Part shown: positions 21,118-34,382 of the stretch, piece after piece
How positions within the stretch are numbered: position 1 is the stretch's first letter
Layout of the letters: each line of letters begins with the position of its first letter
Source of the DNA: Avena insularis
Lineage: Eukaryota > Streptophyta > Magnoliopsida > Poales > Poaceae
Assembly (NCBI GenBank): GCA_023614405.1
Contig: CM042685.1
Span: forward strand, 185,228,257 to 185,292,256
Reading direction: 5' to 3'
Length of the DNA stretch: 64,000 nucleotides
Program-made: the position numbers and the translations under genes
Notes under the pieces: model-generated
Database searches by the model: none
The model's input: only the letters and a program-made list of their open reading frames with translations
Told to the model about the DNA's origin: nothing

Positions 21118-24100
21118 TGTAGTAACTACCTCGGTGAATTACGCTCCTAGTACAAGCCTGGATGATCAGAAATGGTTGAAATAGTACGGTGGGGCCCAAA
21201 TGCCACTCACAGGTAGACCTTTCGGCCGTCCCAACCATTTCCAAACATCGGGACAAGAACGGGCGGCGTGATCGGCAGGCGAAGGATCAACTACATACAC
21301 AAATGAGTATGTATGCAAGCCACCATACAATAGTACATCGAGCCATTCCATCTAAAAAGAAAGGAAATATATAGCATACATCGGCAAGATCCAAATATCC
21401 TAGATAGATATAATAGTTTAGGATATCTCCTCATACATCAATCAACAGGTATCAAGCGGAGCGGAAGACAAAATCCGATGCGGATAAGAAGCAAATCGGC
21501 ATAAGATGCCCCATAAATAAGCACATCCGCCCAGATCTCACGGATCCCGTTCCGGAATCTCTACACCGAATGATCGTTGCCCACATCGTCTGTCTCTTCC
21601 ACCCGGTATCCATCTTGCGTGTACCGCTCATCTGAACCAATAATTTATCGTGTGAGACCCTAGGGTACTCAGCAAGTCTTTATGCCTCTAAAGGGGACAC
21701 AACCTGGGGTGACGCAATTGCAGCAAGAGATAAACCCTAGCAATTCTATAGAAAGCGCTAACCATCCGCCTAACCAGAGATAGACGGATGTCCGTGATTT
21801 GATAACAACAGTTATAACGGTAATCTTAACAGATCCATCCTCCTCCCCACTTACCGACGAGGAAGCGGACGAACAACCCCCCCATCCGTTGGCAGTTTTA
21901 TTATCCTTTCCATGAGTGTTGCACTATTTACTAGTCAGGTACCTAGTCTAGTCAATTTAAAAGCGATACTTTAGTTATGCTGGTCTATGATCGAGAAACT
22001 GTGCTCCAAGTCGTCCATAACCGCGGACACGGCTTTGAAAGTTTTACCTGCGGTGCACAAATAGCAACACACACTCGATATGCCTCGGAAAAACCAAATC
22101 AAAACCCAACGAGGCGATCACGACAAAGCAATCACAGATTCAGAAATATTTCAGGGGCCACCCATTGAGCTACCCATAGCGAAGTTAGGCGACTCGAGAC
22201 GGTCTCAAGGTTTGTGGAGCGGAAGTGTAAACTGGGAACCCGAAAGTGTGGCGGGCTTGTCGACATAAGCGTAAGCAGTCACGGACCTAAACAGTACAGT
22301 GTGCATTACCTCGCACAATCTTAAATTAAAGTAGTAAAGCATGGCATAAGTACAGGATAGTAAATAAAACCTCAAACTAGATTGTGGCCCCAAGAAATAA
22401 GAATGAATCAAGCTCTAGCTCAGGGGGGTCCATAAGGCCTCCCGGATGTGGATAGCGCGAATATTCTTGGAACAGGAATCAAGTACTCGGGGTCTTACGG
22501 GACACAAGTGAGCATAAAACCCAAATAACAGATATTGCTCACCGGTGCCACTTTCATTAGTTATCCCATTACTACTCAGGTTAAGTTGTTTAGGTACCTC
22601 GTTATCCATCAGACACTCACATACCCTACACATGCTGTTCTACGACTCGCATGGCTCAAACAACTCCTGTAGTAATGGCTCATGGGATGGAGGAACAAGC
22701 TTCGGTGGGGTTTAAAAGTAAAGACTATGCAATACTTGGGATTCAATTTAATGCAACCGCGACTCAATGATGCAAGAATAAGATAGAGGCAATAGGTACT
22801 GTATGTATGCAAGCATGTGGTAGTGCTTGCCTGGAAGCTCAGTTAAAGCAAAGGATGGATCTGGGTAGTGCTCCTGGTTCTCTTGATATATCCCCTGCTC
22901 AGCGTCTATTCGAAGAAGAACCAAACAAACAAGGGCCAACATAAATAAAGTGCACAAGCATATGAATAAATGCGACAAGCAAACAATCATGCCATGATGA
23001 ATGATGCACAATTTGCAGGGCAATAAGGTAGCATGGCATGGGTGAGGGGTGAAGTTCAAGATTAAATCATTTTATTAAGTTTTGGCCCCATTTTATTCAC
23101 AATTAAGTTGCTGTACACAATATATTTATATGATGCATGATTCAAAACAAACCATGGACTGCATAAACAGAAAGGTCTCGTCGAGCTAATCATTTTAGAC
23201 ATATCATTTATTGAATTTGGACTTATAAATCAAAAGTTATTAATTATTTAAGAAAAAGGGTCATTTATTGTAATTTAAATAAACTTGGAAATTTAAGTGT
23301 TCAAAATATATTTTGGATTGCATATTTGAAATCCTCACATTTTTCTGATTTGAAAACATATATTGTATGTATTGTTTGGATTAATATTTGAAAAGATATT
23401 TAAAAACAGAAATATATTTGAATTTGAAATAATTAGAAAAAGATTTGAATTTAAAACAGAAACAGGTAAAACTTTTTATACCCAGACAGACTCAGACCCA
23501 GACACTGACGAGTGGGGCCGTTGCTGACTGGGCCGGCCTTAACTGAAACGTTTTACACCGCTGCTAGCCTGTGAGATGCAGGTGGGACTCTTGGCTCATG
23601 AGCCCACCTGACAGAGCGAGGTGGAGGCTGACCACGTGGCTCTGCGGGGGACTGCGGGTTGAATTTTTAAAAGGCCAGGGGGGTTTCTGCAAAGCGGTGA
23701 CAGACACCGACGGGTGGGCCTGGGCTGGACCGCGGGTTTAGGGTAACAAAACGGAGGGGGGTATCGGCAAAACGTCCGCCTTTGTTTTCTTCTCTGCCAT
23801 CGATCGACCCGGTCGGTGCGGCGGCACGGAGCGGTTGATCCTCGATCTGGGGGGCAGGCAAGTGCGGTGCAACCAGTGCGGCTAGGCTGGGTTTGGTGTC
23901 AGGGAGGGTGGATGGGCCTAGATAGGGCTTGATGCGCGGCAGAAGCGAGCAGACACGCACGCGACGCCGGCGCACAGAGGCTGTTCGACGGTTTGATCGG
24001 CGAGCACAGGCGACGACAGCTAGGCGGAGCATGTCCAGGAGGCTCGGGTGCTCACCGTGGGCTCGACGGCGGGCTCGGATCGGGCAGGCGATGCAGAGAC

Positions 24101-25692
24101 CCAACGAGCTAGGGTTTGGCGTCGGTGGCTGCGGTGTCCTTCGGCTCCGGTCCTTCTCCTCCTCGACGGCGGGTACTAGGTGAAGCAGGGGAGGCTTGCG
24201 GTCTTCCTCGACACCAGCGAGCGCGACGCCACCGGCTGGAAGCGACGGGGTGGTGGAGGCCGAGGGTTTCTGCGGTGGGGGGTGGTGGTGGAGAGGAAGG
24301 GAGAGAGAGGGGTAGATCTGGGGGACAGAGGAGAGCCGGGGGAGGTGGTCGATTGGGCGGGGGGAGGGAGGTGGTGCCGTGGGGGAGTGGTTGGGGGTAA
24401 AGGTGGCTCGGCCACCTTTATCTTCCCTCTCCTTCACGTGCTTGGCAGGGGCAAAGGCGTCTGGTGGGGGTAGTGCGAGAGAGGTGGGAGGCTCGGGCTA
24501 GGGGGCCACAAGGCAGGGAGGGAAGGAGCAAGAGAGGGAGAGGCTCGGGTTAGGGGTGGAGCTAGGCTCGGGTAGAGCTAGGTTTGGAGCTAGGTTAGGG
24601 TTTGGGGTGGTAGCTAGGGCAGGGAGAGGGGGCCAGGGAGAGAGGGTGGCCGGTGGGGCCAGCTAGGGTAGGCCATGGTGGGGTGGCTCGGCTTATAAGG
24701 AGGAGAGAAAGAGGGGGGTGCTTAGGGTTTAGGTTTAGAGAGGGGTATGGTAGATTAGATGAGATGGAGAGGTAGGTTTAGGGTTTGAAGAGTGGGGGAA
24801 AGGTTAGTTGCTAGGGTGTTCATTGGTCAAGACCAAGCCAAGCACAAACCAAACCCCAACAAGACCAAGACTAGAAAAGAGAGGAAAAGGTGATGTGGTT
24901 TTGCAAAAGATCTACTCAAAATGCAACTAAAACCAAAGCTAGCAAAAGATGGTTCTTGCATGGCCCATGCATGATATTTAATGCCATGCTTATGTTGTGA
25001 AAACAAGATGATTTACATGGCATTATTACTATGCATTCCTAAATGTGGAGTAAGGCCTAAGCAGAAAGGATTTTAGAGATAGCTCCAAGGGGAATAGATG
25101 GAGATGATCATGTTTGAGTAAAATTGGGGCTTGCCAGTGTGTATGTTCCACTAGATGATCAATAGTCCCAACTATTCCAACATGAGCATAATTCCATGAC
25201 AAACCATATGGAAGCTAGAAGAAAGGGTCCCACTCACAAGGCATGCAAAGGTGGCCATGTGGCTCTCATATATCAATATTGTGAAAACAACATGATGCCA
25301 AGATGAGAGCATGTGGCAAAGAATTGGATCCATCCCAACCCACATGAGCTAGAAGTAAAACCAGTAAATGCCAAGCTCATATTTAGTTGGATGGTGGAAT
25401 TATAAGGTGGTGGAAGAAAAGGTGGTGGAGTTAATAAAAGATATGCCCCCAACTCAACTTGGGCATTTAATCAATATATCCAGAACCAAATACAATATCA
25501 AGAGGCAAATACAATTAATAATGCAGATGAGATAAGAACCAAATGGAAAAGGGTTTTATATGATGCTCAAATGCAAGGTGGCATGATGACATGAGCATGA
25601 TATAATGATGATGCAACAATTATATATTTGAAGTAGCCATTATATTACTAGACCAAGTAGCATTACAATTGTTAGACAATTGGGATGCTACA
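21118..25692 (-). repeat. Inverted LTR of a related large-LTR family (4,575 bp)
   Basis: On the minus strand it starts TGTAGCATCCCAATTG and ends GGTAGTTACTACA, so both ends have LTR form (TGTAG...CTACA). Inside, a segment near 21975-22060 is the reverse complement of one conserved in the neighbouring LTRs (CCGCGGTTATGGACGACTTG), showing distant kinship. A GC-rich island lies at 23490-24700. No internal domain is attached. The flanks CCAGT and GGGCA differ, so it is not a simple solo LTR. Confidence 0.6.
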
Positions 25693-27504
25693 GGGCAAGT
25701 AATAAACTTGCTTGGATTGGTGAGCCACTATATAGACATCGGCTCTGCAATAGGTGGTTGAAGGCCTAACTTCAACTAACCCAATGGAAGGGGTACTTCT
25801 CTGTCTATCGATGGGGTCGAACCAGCGGCATTTGAACACAACGAGCTTGAGTTTTATGTTCATCTCAAATGTTAGCTCGTATACGTCCTCTAATATCCCG
25901 TAGTAATCAACTCCATCGGTTCCTCCGGTGAAGACCCCAGTATTTATAGTTTTTGCATTAGGCCGATTGTTCTGGTGAAACTCTGTATGGAAGCGGTACC
26001 CATTAACATCGTACTTCTGATACCTCATGACTCTATGGATACAACCCTGTGAAACACATCGAATGTCATTCGTCATCTCAACGTTGCGATCAGCTCCCTG
26101 CAAGTCATGGATTGCAAGGTAAGAGGGATATGTGTAATAATAGGGACAAGTCACGGATTGCAAGGTAAGAGGGAAATTACTTTGGCCCTGAACCAAGCCA
26201 CAAATTTTTTCTTTCCGGGGGCACCATCTTTTAGAAGAGTGTCCAGCTCCGTGACACTGGGATCCCTCGTTTCCGACCACTGCTCATCCTTGAATTGGCT
26301 AAAAGGAGTAAACACGTATTAGACCAAAATTGAGTTACTAGTTGCAACAGGTAATTTGTTCATCAGTTTACCTCATGAAACCTATAAGTTCATGCTTCAT
26401 GTTCATGAGCACATAGAACATTATGCCCTCCTTTTCTTCCGGCTTCAATATGTACTCTTTTCCAACACCGGACTTGCCACTGGGAGATTGAAAGAGTGCG
26501 ATCTTGGGGTCTTCCTTCAGCTCGTCGACATTGTACCGAGTGATCAAGTTATGCAGAGTGGGAACATCATTGGCATAGTACTTTGTCGTGACGTCTGCTA
26601 TCTCCCCGATCAGAGTTGCCTCAGCTATGCATGCTTCAATCTTACTTTTGTTTCCACATTTCATTCGAATATACTTAAACTCTCTATCAATACAGAACTG
26701 CCAACAAAACTGCACTGGTCCACCCAAAAGTACCTCGTTCGCGAGGTGCACGATGAGATGTGCCATCAGAGTAAAAAATCCTGGCGGAAAGATCGTCTCC
26801 AACTTGCATAGCAACTCTTGCACTAGTTCCTGCAGCCTCTCAATCAACTCGGGAGATACCTGCTTAGCACACAGAGTGCGAAAGAAATGGCTCAACTCCG
26901 CGAGCACTCGCCATACATGATCGGGGAGATATCCTCGAACCATCACCGGCATCAGCCGCTCAATCCATATATGATAGTCATGACTCTTTAGGCCGGTGAC
27001 TTTTCCCGTCGCAAGATTGACTCCCTTACTCATATTTGAACAATAACCATCAGGGAACATCACGACGTACTTGAGCCACCTGAATGACTCCTTTTGGTCA
27101 CTATCAAGGTAGAAGATGGCATGCGGCTTGAACCAATTTCTTCGATTGCGGTCAGGAGGCTGCATGTGTTGTTTCTTCCTATCACATAGCTTCTCAACAT
27201 CGACCCTAGCTTGACATTATCCTTTGACTGTCCAGGGATGTTGCAAATTGTGTGAAAGAGGGACTCTCCTACATTATTTTCAGTGTGCATCACATCGATG
27301 TTATGGGGAAGTTCGAGGTCCTTGTAATACTCGAGCTTAGTTATGGCTGCCTCGTGAGTCCAGTTGTGCGTTTTACCATATCCCTCAAATTGTGGGCCAG
27401 GAATCTCAGTACGCTTCAGAGCAAGTAGCTCGGCTTTAACAACTACACCATCAAACATTGGTATCGCTTTTTCTTCATTCACAACTACGCCCTTCATGAA
27501 GTTC
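25693..27504 (-). pseudogene. TNP2 transposase, middle part (end of Transposase_21, DUF4218, DUF4216)
   Basis: From right to left the protein continues the domain cut at 43139: KNFMKGVVV, then LPHNIDVMHTENNVGESLF (end of Transposase_21). Then come HDYHIWIERLMPVMVRGYLP and FPPGFFTLMAHLIVHL (DUF4218), and YDVNGYRFHTEFHQNNRPN and VFKCRWFDP (DUF4216), ending KQVYYLP at the block edge. A shift from one frame to another lies near 27200-27215. GT-AG introns are visible at 26371-26299 and 26180-26098. TNP2 is the catalytic transposase of CACTA elements; this copy cannot be made as one protein because of two insertions and the frameshift. Confidence 0.8.
26101..26175. repeat. 46-bp-period tandem duplication in a TNP2 intron
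   Basis: A segment of about 29 bp (CAAGTCATGGATTGCAAGG core) is repeated 46 bp further on. On the minus strand it forms most of the intron between 26180 and 26098, so the region next to the acceptor is duplicated. Confidence 0.7.
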
Positions 27505-27509
27505 TTTTT
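27505..27509. repeat. Target site duplication TTTTT of the Copia element, left copy
   Basis: TTTTT precedes the LTR start at 27510 and recurs at 43134-43138 after the last LTR. Removing the element and one copy rejoins the TNP2 reading frame (RRDK then KNFMKG), which confirms the insertion point. Confidence 0.85.
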
Positions 27510-29396
27510 TGTAGGGGTTCGTAGCATGGAAAACAAAAAATTTCTATCGCATACAAACAAACAAGCCAAAATCTATCTACTAGATTGTAGCAACGAGTCG
27601 ATAGAGGAACTCACCCTCGAAGATTCCAAAGCGGTTAACGAGAGCAGATTCTCGTGGGTGATGTAGTCGTACTCTTTCCGATCTCAAGATCGCGTAGACG
27701 ATCCTTCCAGCGCCACGTTTCAGCAGCGCTCCTTGATCGGTCACTGCGTTGATTTTCACGAATACCTTCCTCTCCTTGTTCCAAAGGCAATGGAGGTTGT
27801 AGCACTCTCCTCGCGATTCCGGCAGCACAACGGCGTGGTACCGGAAGTAGAGGGGAAATCCCGCAGGGCTTCGCCTTAAGTCGGTGCAAGTATGGTGGAG
27901 CTTATGAGAGAGGCTATTAGTGGTCTAGTAATTAGACACACCAATTAGAAGGCTCTAAACCGCTGGCTAAAGCAATTAGAAGCTCTAAACCAAAACGGCT
28001 CTAAACCGGAGATTAGAGGTGGAAACTTGTGTGTGCTAGGAGGGGCTGCCCTCCTTATATAGGTGGGAGGGCCGGCCAAGGGGAGGAGAGTCCCTCCCCA
28101 AGTCGGCTTGGTGGGGAGCCGGCCAAGGGAGGAACCCTCCTCCAATTCGGCCTCCACCAATCCTCCTCTCTTCCCACTTCCCAAAATTGCCGTTTGACTT
28201 TCAAACTAGCCGTTTGACTTTTCAATTTAGGATTTAAATAAACCCTTTATTTTGGACAGCAAGAACACCTAGTACATGATGCAATCATTCCAATATGTAA
28301 TGACACATTCATGTACCCTTCCCCCTCCGGAGTGCCGGACATTCCGGGACCTTCTAGAATGTTCCCGATGAAAACACCGGAACCAGTCCCCAACTCCGAA
28401 ATGGGACTTTCCTTATATGAATCTTATTCTCCGGACCATTCCGGATCTCCTCGTGATATCCCGGATCCCATCCGAGACTCCGAACAACATTCGGTCTCTT
28501 TCTCATAATACCATAACTACTCAAACAACGTCGAATCCTTAAGTGTGTCTCCCTACGGTTCGTGAATTATGCGGACATGATCGAGACACTTCTCCGAACA
28601 ATAACCAATAGAGGAATCTGGAAATTCATATGGCTCCCACATATTTCTACGATTACTTTGTGATTGAATGAACCACTTACATACGATACCAATTTCCCTT
28701 TGTCTCACGATATGTTACTTATCCGAGGTTATGATCGTCGGTATCTCTGCATACCTAGTTCATCCTCGTTACTGATAAGTACTCTTTTCTCGTTCCGTGA
28801 TATGTGATCCTTGTGACCAAGTCACATGCTTGCAAGCTAATTGGATGACATTTCACCGAGAGGGCCCAGAGAATATCTATCCGTCATGTGGATGGACAAA
28901 TCCCACTCTTGATCCATGTGTTTCAACCAATACTTTCCGAACACTCAATGCCACCTTTATAGCCACCCTGTTACGGTGTGGTGTTTGATGACATCAAAGC
29001 ATCCATCCAGTAAAGGTGATATGCATGATCTCATGGTCGAAGGAATTAGGTTACTATGTATCAGAAAGCATATAGCAATTGAACTATTGAAATGACTTGA
29101 TCTTTATGCTACGCTTATCTATAGGAGTATGTCCACCATATCATTCTCCTAACGATATGATCTTGTTGTTGATAACATCTCAATGTTCATGATATGGAAA
29201 CCACAATCATCAATCAACCAACAAGCTAGTGAAGTATAGAGGCTATACTAGGGACTTCAAATTAAGTTTACAAATCACACAAGTATTAATGGTTTCCTTG
29301 TTAATACTATTATAGCATGAATGTAAACATTTATCATAAGTATGAAGATATGATAATAACCTACTTTATTATTGCCTCTTGGGCATATCTCCAACA
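27510..29396 (-). repeat. Copia LTR A (3' LTR in element orientation)
   Basis: It is 1,887 bp, TGTAGGGG to CTCCAACA on the plus strand. A minus-strand TATA box (CTATATAAGG) lies at 28053-28062. In its left third it differs from LTRs B and C (for example it lacks the GGTTTAGGTCTAGGG segment); in its right part it agrees with C against B. Confidence 0.85.
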
Positions 29397-32300
29397 GTCT
29401 CCCACTTGCACTAGAGTCAATAATCTAGTTTCAAACCTTTGTGTATTCAACACCTATGGCTTTCCGGTGTTGTATGTACACGATTGCTAGTGGTCAACTG
29501 ATCTCCGGATTTGATACTTCCAGGTCCGTGTGTAATTGCATGTCTTTGCGTCTCTACGCATTACTCATTCTCTAATGAGATGGCTTTGTATAAATTTGGT
29601 CTTTCGGTGTGACCTTTAGTTCTTTGGGGTTAAAACATGTTGACAATATTGTCGTACAATATATCTTCATAGTATTATCCGCTGTGAACTACACCTAGTT
29701 TGATAACAAACTACTTGACACAAATGCCCTCTTTTGCTGCTATAATAGCAGTCATATACTTAGCCTTTTGTTGTAGTATCTGTCACAATGTCTTAACTTT
29801 GGAACTCATCCAAATCCATTATGGAACTCACTTTCCATTATATTGTGCCACCCTTAATTTAGATTGAGATAAACTTAATTTGTACTTTGTGACAAAACTA
29901 GTATCAATGTAGTACTTTTACAATGAACTAACCATCTATTTGTCACTTCTACAAATAATATACTCTTAGTTCTTCCAAAGATCATAAGAATATCCTTACT
30001 ATCGTCAATGATCATCTTACAAATCATTCGGTATATGCTCACAACATTTAGAGCATAGGACATATCTGGATTTGTACATATCACAGTATGATTGATATAA
30101 ATACTCTTTGTGATTTCATACATCAAGTATCAATCTATACTTGAATCTTTGTTTCACTTACCAAGTGCCAATACACTTGAATATATCATCAACATTGAAC
30201 TCTTTCAATCCTTTACGTACAAGAACCTTTCTTGTAGTTTCTATATTGAACTCATTCAATATCTCGTCTATGTACTTTTGGCACAACCATATTAGCGTCT
30301 ATTGATGCCAAATATTTGGGTTTTGCCTAAGTCTTTCATCGGGATGAAATTCTTAATATGTGTTAATAAAAGATACATTATTTCCAATCAACAATATGTC
30401 TTCCACATAATGTATTAGAAACATGTCTTAGCGCTCCCACTTAATTTCTTGCAAATGCAAGCATCTTCATTGTCTCCGATGAAATTAAACTCTTTTAACA
30501 GTTTCATCATAGTGAAGATTCCAACTCCTATGCTTACTTCAACCATTGAAGTTTGCATATGCTTTAGCATCCTTTGAATTAACAAAACCCTTTGGACCGT
30601 GTCATGCACACGTCCTAGGTAACCATTCTATTAGAAGAACTTGTTTTGTTTATTCTACTACCACATAACAAATTATATGTAGTGGTTGCTACATTAATCC
30701 GTCTAGACTAAAAATCGCTATGAAAGATCAAATCTTGTCATATACAACCTTTGAACATTGTTGTGAACTCTTTCCCAACATGTCGACTATTTCATAGATG
30801 TGAAACATCCATGTCTACTTCTTTATAGATCCAAACACAACTGCAAGGTCTTACACCTTTTTCGAGGGTCCTTCAAGTCCAAAACTTGATTTCTCGTGTA
30901 TGGAACTATCACGGATTTTATGGCTTCAAGCCATTTGACGGAGTCAGGGCCCATCATCGCTTCTTTGCATGTAGTAGGTTCATTATTCTAAAATAATGAT
31001 TCAACCCTCAAATCTTGGTATTTGATTGTTCATCCGATCTACTTGTTTCAATAGAAACTTAGACCTCTGTGACCACAACCTTTGAGGCACGTGAGCCATG
31101 AGCATTGTTGCTGCCTCCGAACACTTTTCGGTGCTGCAACTTTGCACATATAGCTAAGGTTCTTTAACCTTATCAAAGTTCTATTGTCCTCCCACTTAAC
31201 TTTTCACGAAAAATTCCTTCTCAAAGAAACTTGACGTTCTAAGCGACAAACACTTTTGTCTCCGGTGTTTATGGAGGAATACTTAACAAGAATACAAAGA
31301 CAGTTTATCCGACTTTGGTTGCAAACATCTTTCTTATGCATAGCATACCAATGTTTAAGAAAGGACTACTTGGGTTTTATCCCAAACCATAACCTTATAT
31401 GGTGTCATTTCAGCGGATTATGATGGAGCTCTTTTAGTGGAAAACGGTAGTCTCTAAAGCTTTTAATCTTTAAAATATAATAGCAGTTTTATGAATTATA
31501 CCTTCGATCTTACCATGTCAAACAAGGTTCAATTACATATCTCGAACGCTCCATACTCTTATGGTGTTTCGGGAAATGCAAATCCACGGACCGATTCCTT
31601 AAATCTTAGGTATTATGCTAAACTTGTAACTTAAATATCTTCCTTTATGATCTTATCATAAACTATTTATATTCTTGTTACAATGATTTTGCACTTCATC
31701 TTGAAAATCTTTCGAACTTTTCAAATATTTCACACTTCATCCTTATTAAGTAAATATTCACATATTCACTCAAATTTTCGGAGAAAGCATATGAAGTTGA
31801 AATCCATCGCTCTTGACTACACATAATGGAGCTCGTACAACAATATGCACAAGTTCCAATAAGCTAGTCATTCATTCCCTTTTGGCCTATGAACGAAGTT
31901 TTAATTATCTCTAGGAAAGTTTCACAAACGTCATTTGATCAAAAATCAAAAGACTCCAAAATTCCATCCACATGGAGTTTCTTCATGTTTTCTTTCCAAT
32001 ATAATTTAAACGGCGATGTCACTTCCTAAGTGATCTTTCAATCAATTTGTCTTTCGACAATTTTAGCACTAGTTTTATGGATGTGATTTATCCAACGAGA
32101 TTTGTGAATCATCCATCTTTTATGGATTACGGCAATTATTTGAACAACCCTTTTGTTCTCATAATACCTGATAAAACAAATCTTGAAGGCAAGCTTTGAT
32201 GTTTTTAACGAGCAACACAATAACCCTTTATTTGTTCTCGATGAACATCATCACATATTCTTTTGCTAGTTACTTAGGCCATTGTAGTTCATGAATTGTG

Positions 32301-34382
32301 TTGTTTCGTATGACGATTCACACCAACAAATTCAGTATCAAATACTTAAGAACCACATTGTTTAATAAGCAAAGAATATAGCCATAACACATATATCATC
32401 TATATACTTAAACTGAACAATTCTAGTCTTTTCTTTTCTGCCATATACTTATGAGATTCTCTTTCAAGATTTCCTTCTGTTTGAAAGAATCTATCAACAT
32501 CAATAGTGGAGTCATACTTATGACACATAGTCCAAAGCGTGTATAGTTAAATACCAATGTCTTTGAACTTGCACTTTGAAGTAGATCACCATTATCAAAT
32601 ATTTGGTGTTCTTTCAAATTCCTTTCTTTAGTAATCTCTTGGTGTAGTAAACATTTTACCTACATCAAATATTCACCCTCATCATGGACTTATCCATGAT
32701 CTAGCTACTTTTTAGCTTGTAACGGTGAATCGTGAGTATAATATTGCTCTCCAAAAACCTTTTGGAAGATTAGGACAACTAGTGTCTCCAACCTTTTTCA
32801 AATTCTCATCCAATTATGAGAACATGAACTTTGCCATATTATACTTTATCATGTTGCAACCAAAACTTTGTTTCAGATATCACAATATCTTCCACACATC
32901 ATGGTTTCTGAAACAACTCTTTCAGATCCTAGATAACCTTGATATTAAGAGAATCTTTTGAATATCAAGAATCATGGAGACAAACATGATACTCAAACAC
33001 TAACACTTGGAATTGTCACTCTTGTTTTAATACTAATTATTAAACTTTATGGAGTAACCGGAACTTACTGAAAGTTTGCAATAGGACTTTTAAACTTTAG
33101 ATTAACACTTCAAAACAATACGATACCAGTTCGTAAAGTAACTAACCAGAATTCTATAGTTCTATCATCTCAATTAAAACTAAGCGCAAGGTGGTAAACG
33201 GATGCCAATGACTACAACAACTATGCAAATTCACTTTGATTTTAGTTTATGATAAATTGAGTTCTAATTAATAATTAAATTAATCTAGGTGAACTCCCAC
33301 TTAAAACAACATCCCTCACATTGTTTTAGTAATCACATGAACCAAATCCACCACATCAAAACCGATCATCACGAGAGTTGATATAGCTTCAATGGCGAAC
33401 AATCAACATGTTCATCATATCTACTATATGACTCATGCTCTACCTTTCGGTAATCAGTGTTCCTGAGGCCATGTCCGACATGCTAGGCTCGTCAAGATCA
33501 AACCTTAGCTACCGCAAAGCAAATCTGGCTTGCTTACGTTGTATTCACCGCGAATCAAAGACACCCGATCATCACGTGGTGCTTCAAGCGCAAGCTTTGG
33601 CAACGGTGCATACTAAGGGTGAACACTTTAGAACTTGAAATTTATGTGCATGAGGGATCATCTTATAATGCTACCGTGCCTAATAAGCAATACAAGATGC
33701 ATAAAGGATTAACATCACATGCAATTCATAATATGTGATATGATATGGCCTTTCTTCTTTGTGCTTTCGATCTCCATCTTCAAGCACGAACATGATCTCC
33801 ATCATCACCGGCATAGCATCAAGGTCAATGACGCTTCATCATGGTTGTCGTCCACCAGCTTCAACTATTACAACTACTTTGAATAGACACGCAGGTCTTA
33901 ACAAAATTAAAGACAACCATATGGCTCCTGCCGGTTGCCAACTTACAATAAGGAACATTGCATACATCAAATATAATCACAATCATGGCCATATCACATC
34001 ACTGCACCCCTGCAAAACAAAGTTAGACGCCTCTACTTTCTTTGCATATTTTACGTGGTTTGGGGCTTTCAATAAGTGTCGTTCTAACCTACGAACAAGA
34101 ACCACAACATTGATACTAGCATTGTTGATTACCCGTTGTAAATTGGATCTTTACTATGCTAGGAGAAACAGGCACCCTTATGCAATACGAGTTGCATGTC
34201 AAGCGTGGAGCAAGTCTCATGAACGATGTCATGTAAGGTTAGCCCGGGCCGCTTCATCCCAACATACCGCAAGATGCAAAGTACACAAAAAGCAATCTAC
34301 AATAAAAGCATCAACGCCCACAATTGACCATTGTGTTCTACTCGTGCAACAGATCTACATATAGACACGGCTCTGATACCAC
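29397..34382 (-). pseudogene. Copia internal domain A, decayed gag-pol
   Basis: The longest frames are about 200 codons, so no polyprotein is possible. A reverse-transcriptase remnant is recognisable on the minus strand: KEFNFIGDNEDACICKKLSG (about 30440-30500), then after a one-base shift YVEDILLIGN (30383-30410). Here the first catalytic Asp of the usual YVDD is Glu. The primer-binding site GTGGTATCAGAGCC occupies 34369-34382 (minus). The AT content and scattered stops point to long inactivity. Confidence 0.75.

Larger units (their letters stand above)
25693..27509 (-). mobile_element. CACTA-1, middle block
   Basis: This is CACTA-1 sequence between the LTR cluster and the Copia element, consisting entirely of TNP2 exons and introns on the minus strand. 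Its left edge repeats 23 bp already present at 9579-9601. Its right edge carries the Copia target duplication TTTTT (27505-27509). Confidence 0.85.

Noticed and set aside
23667..24437. 256-codon minus-strand ORF
   Set aside because: GC-rich island of the inverted LTR; no recognisable motif and opposing ORFs of similar quality.
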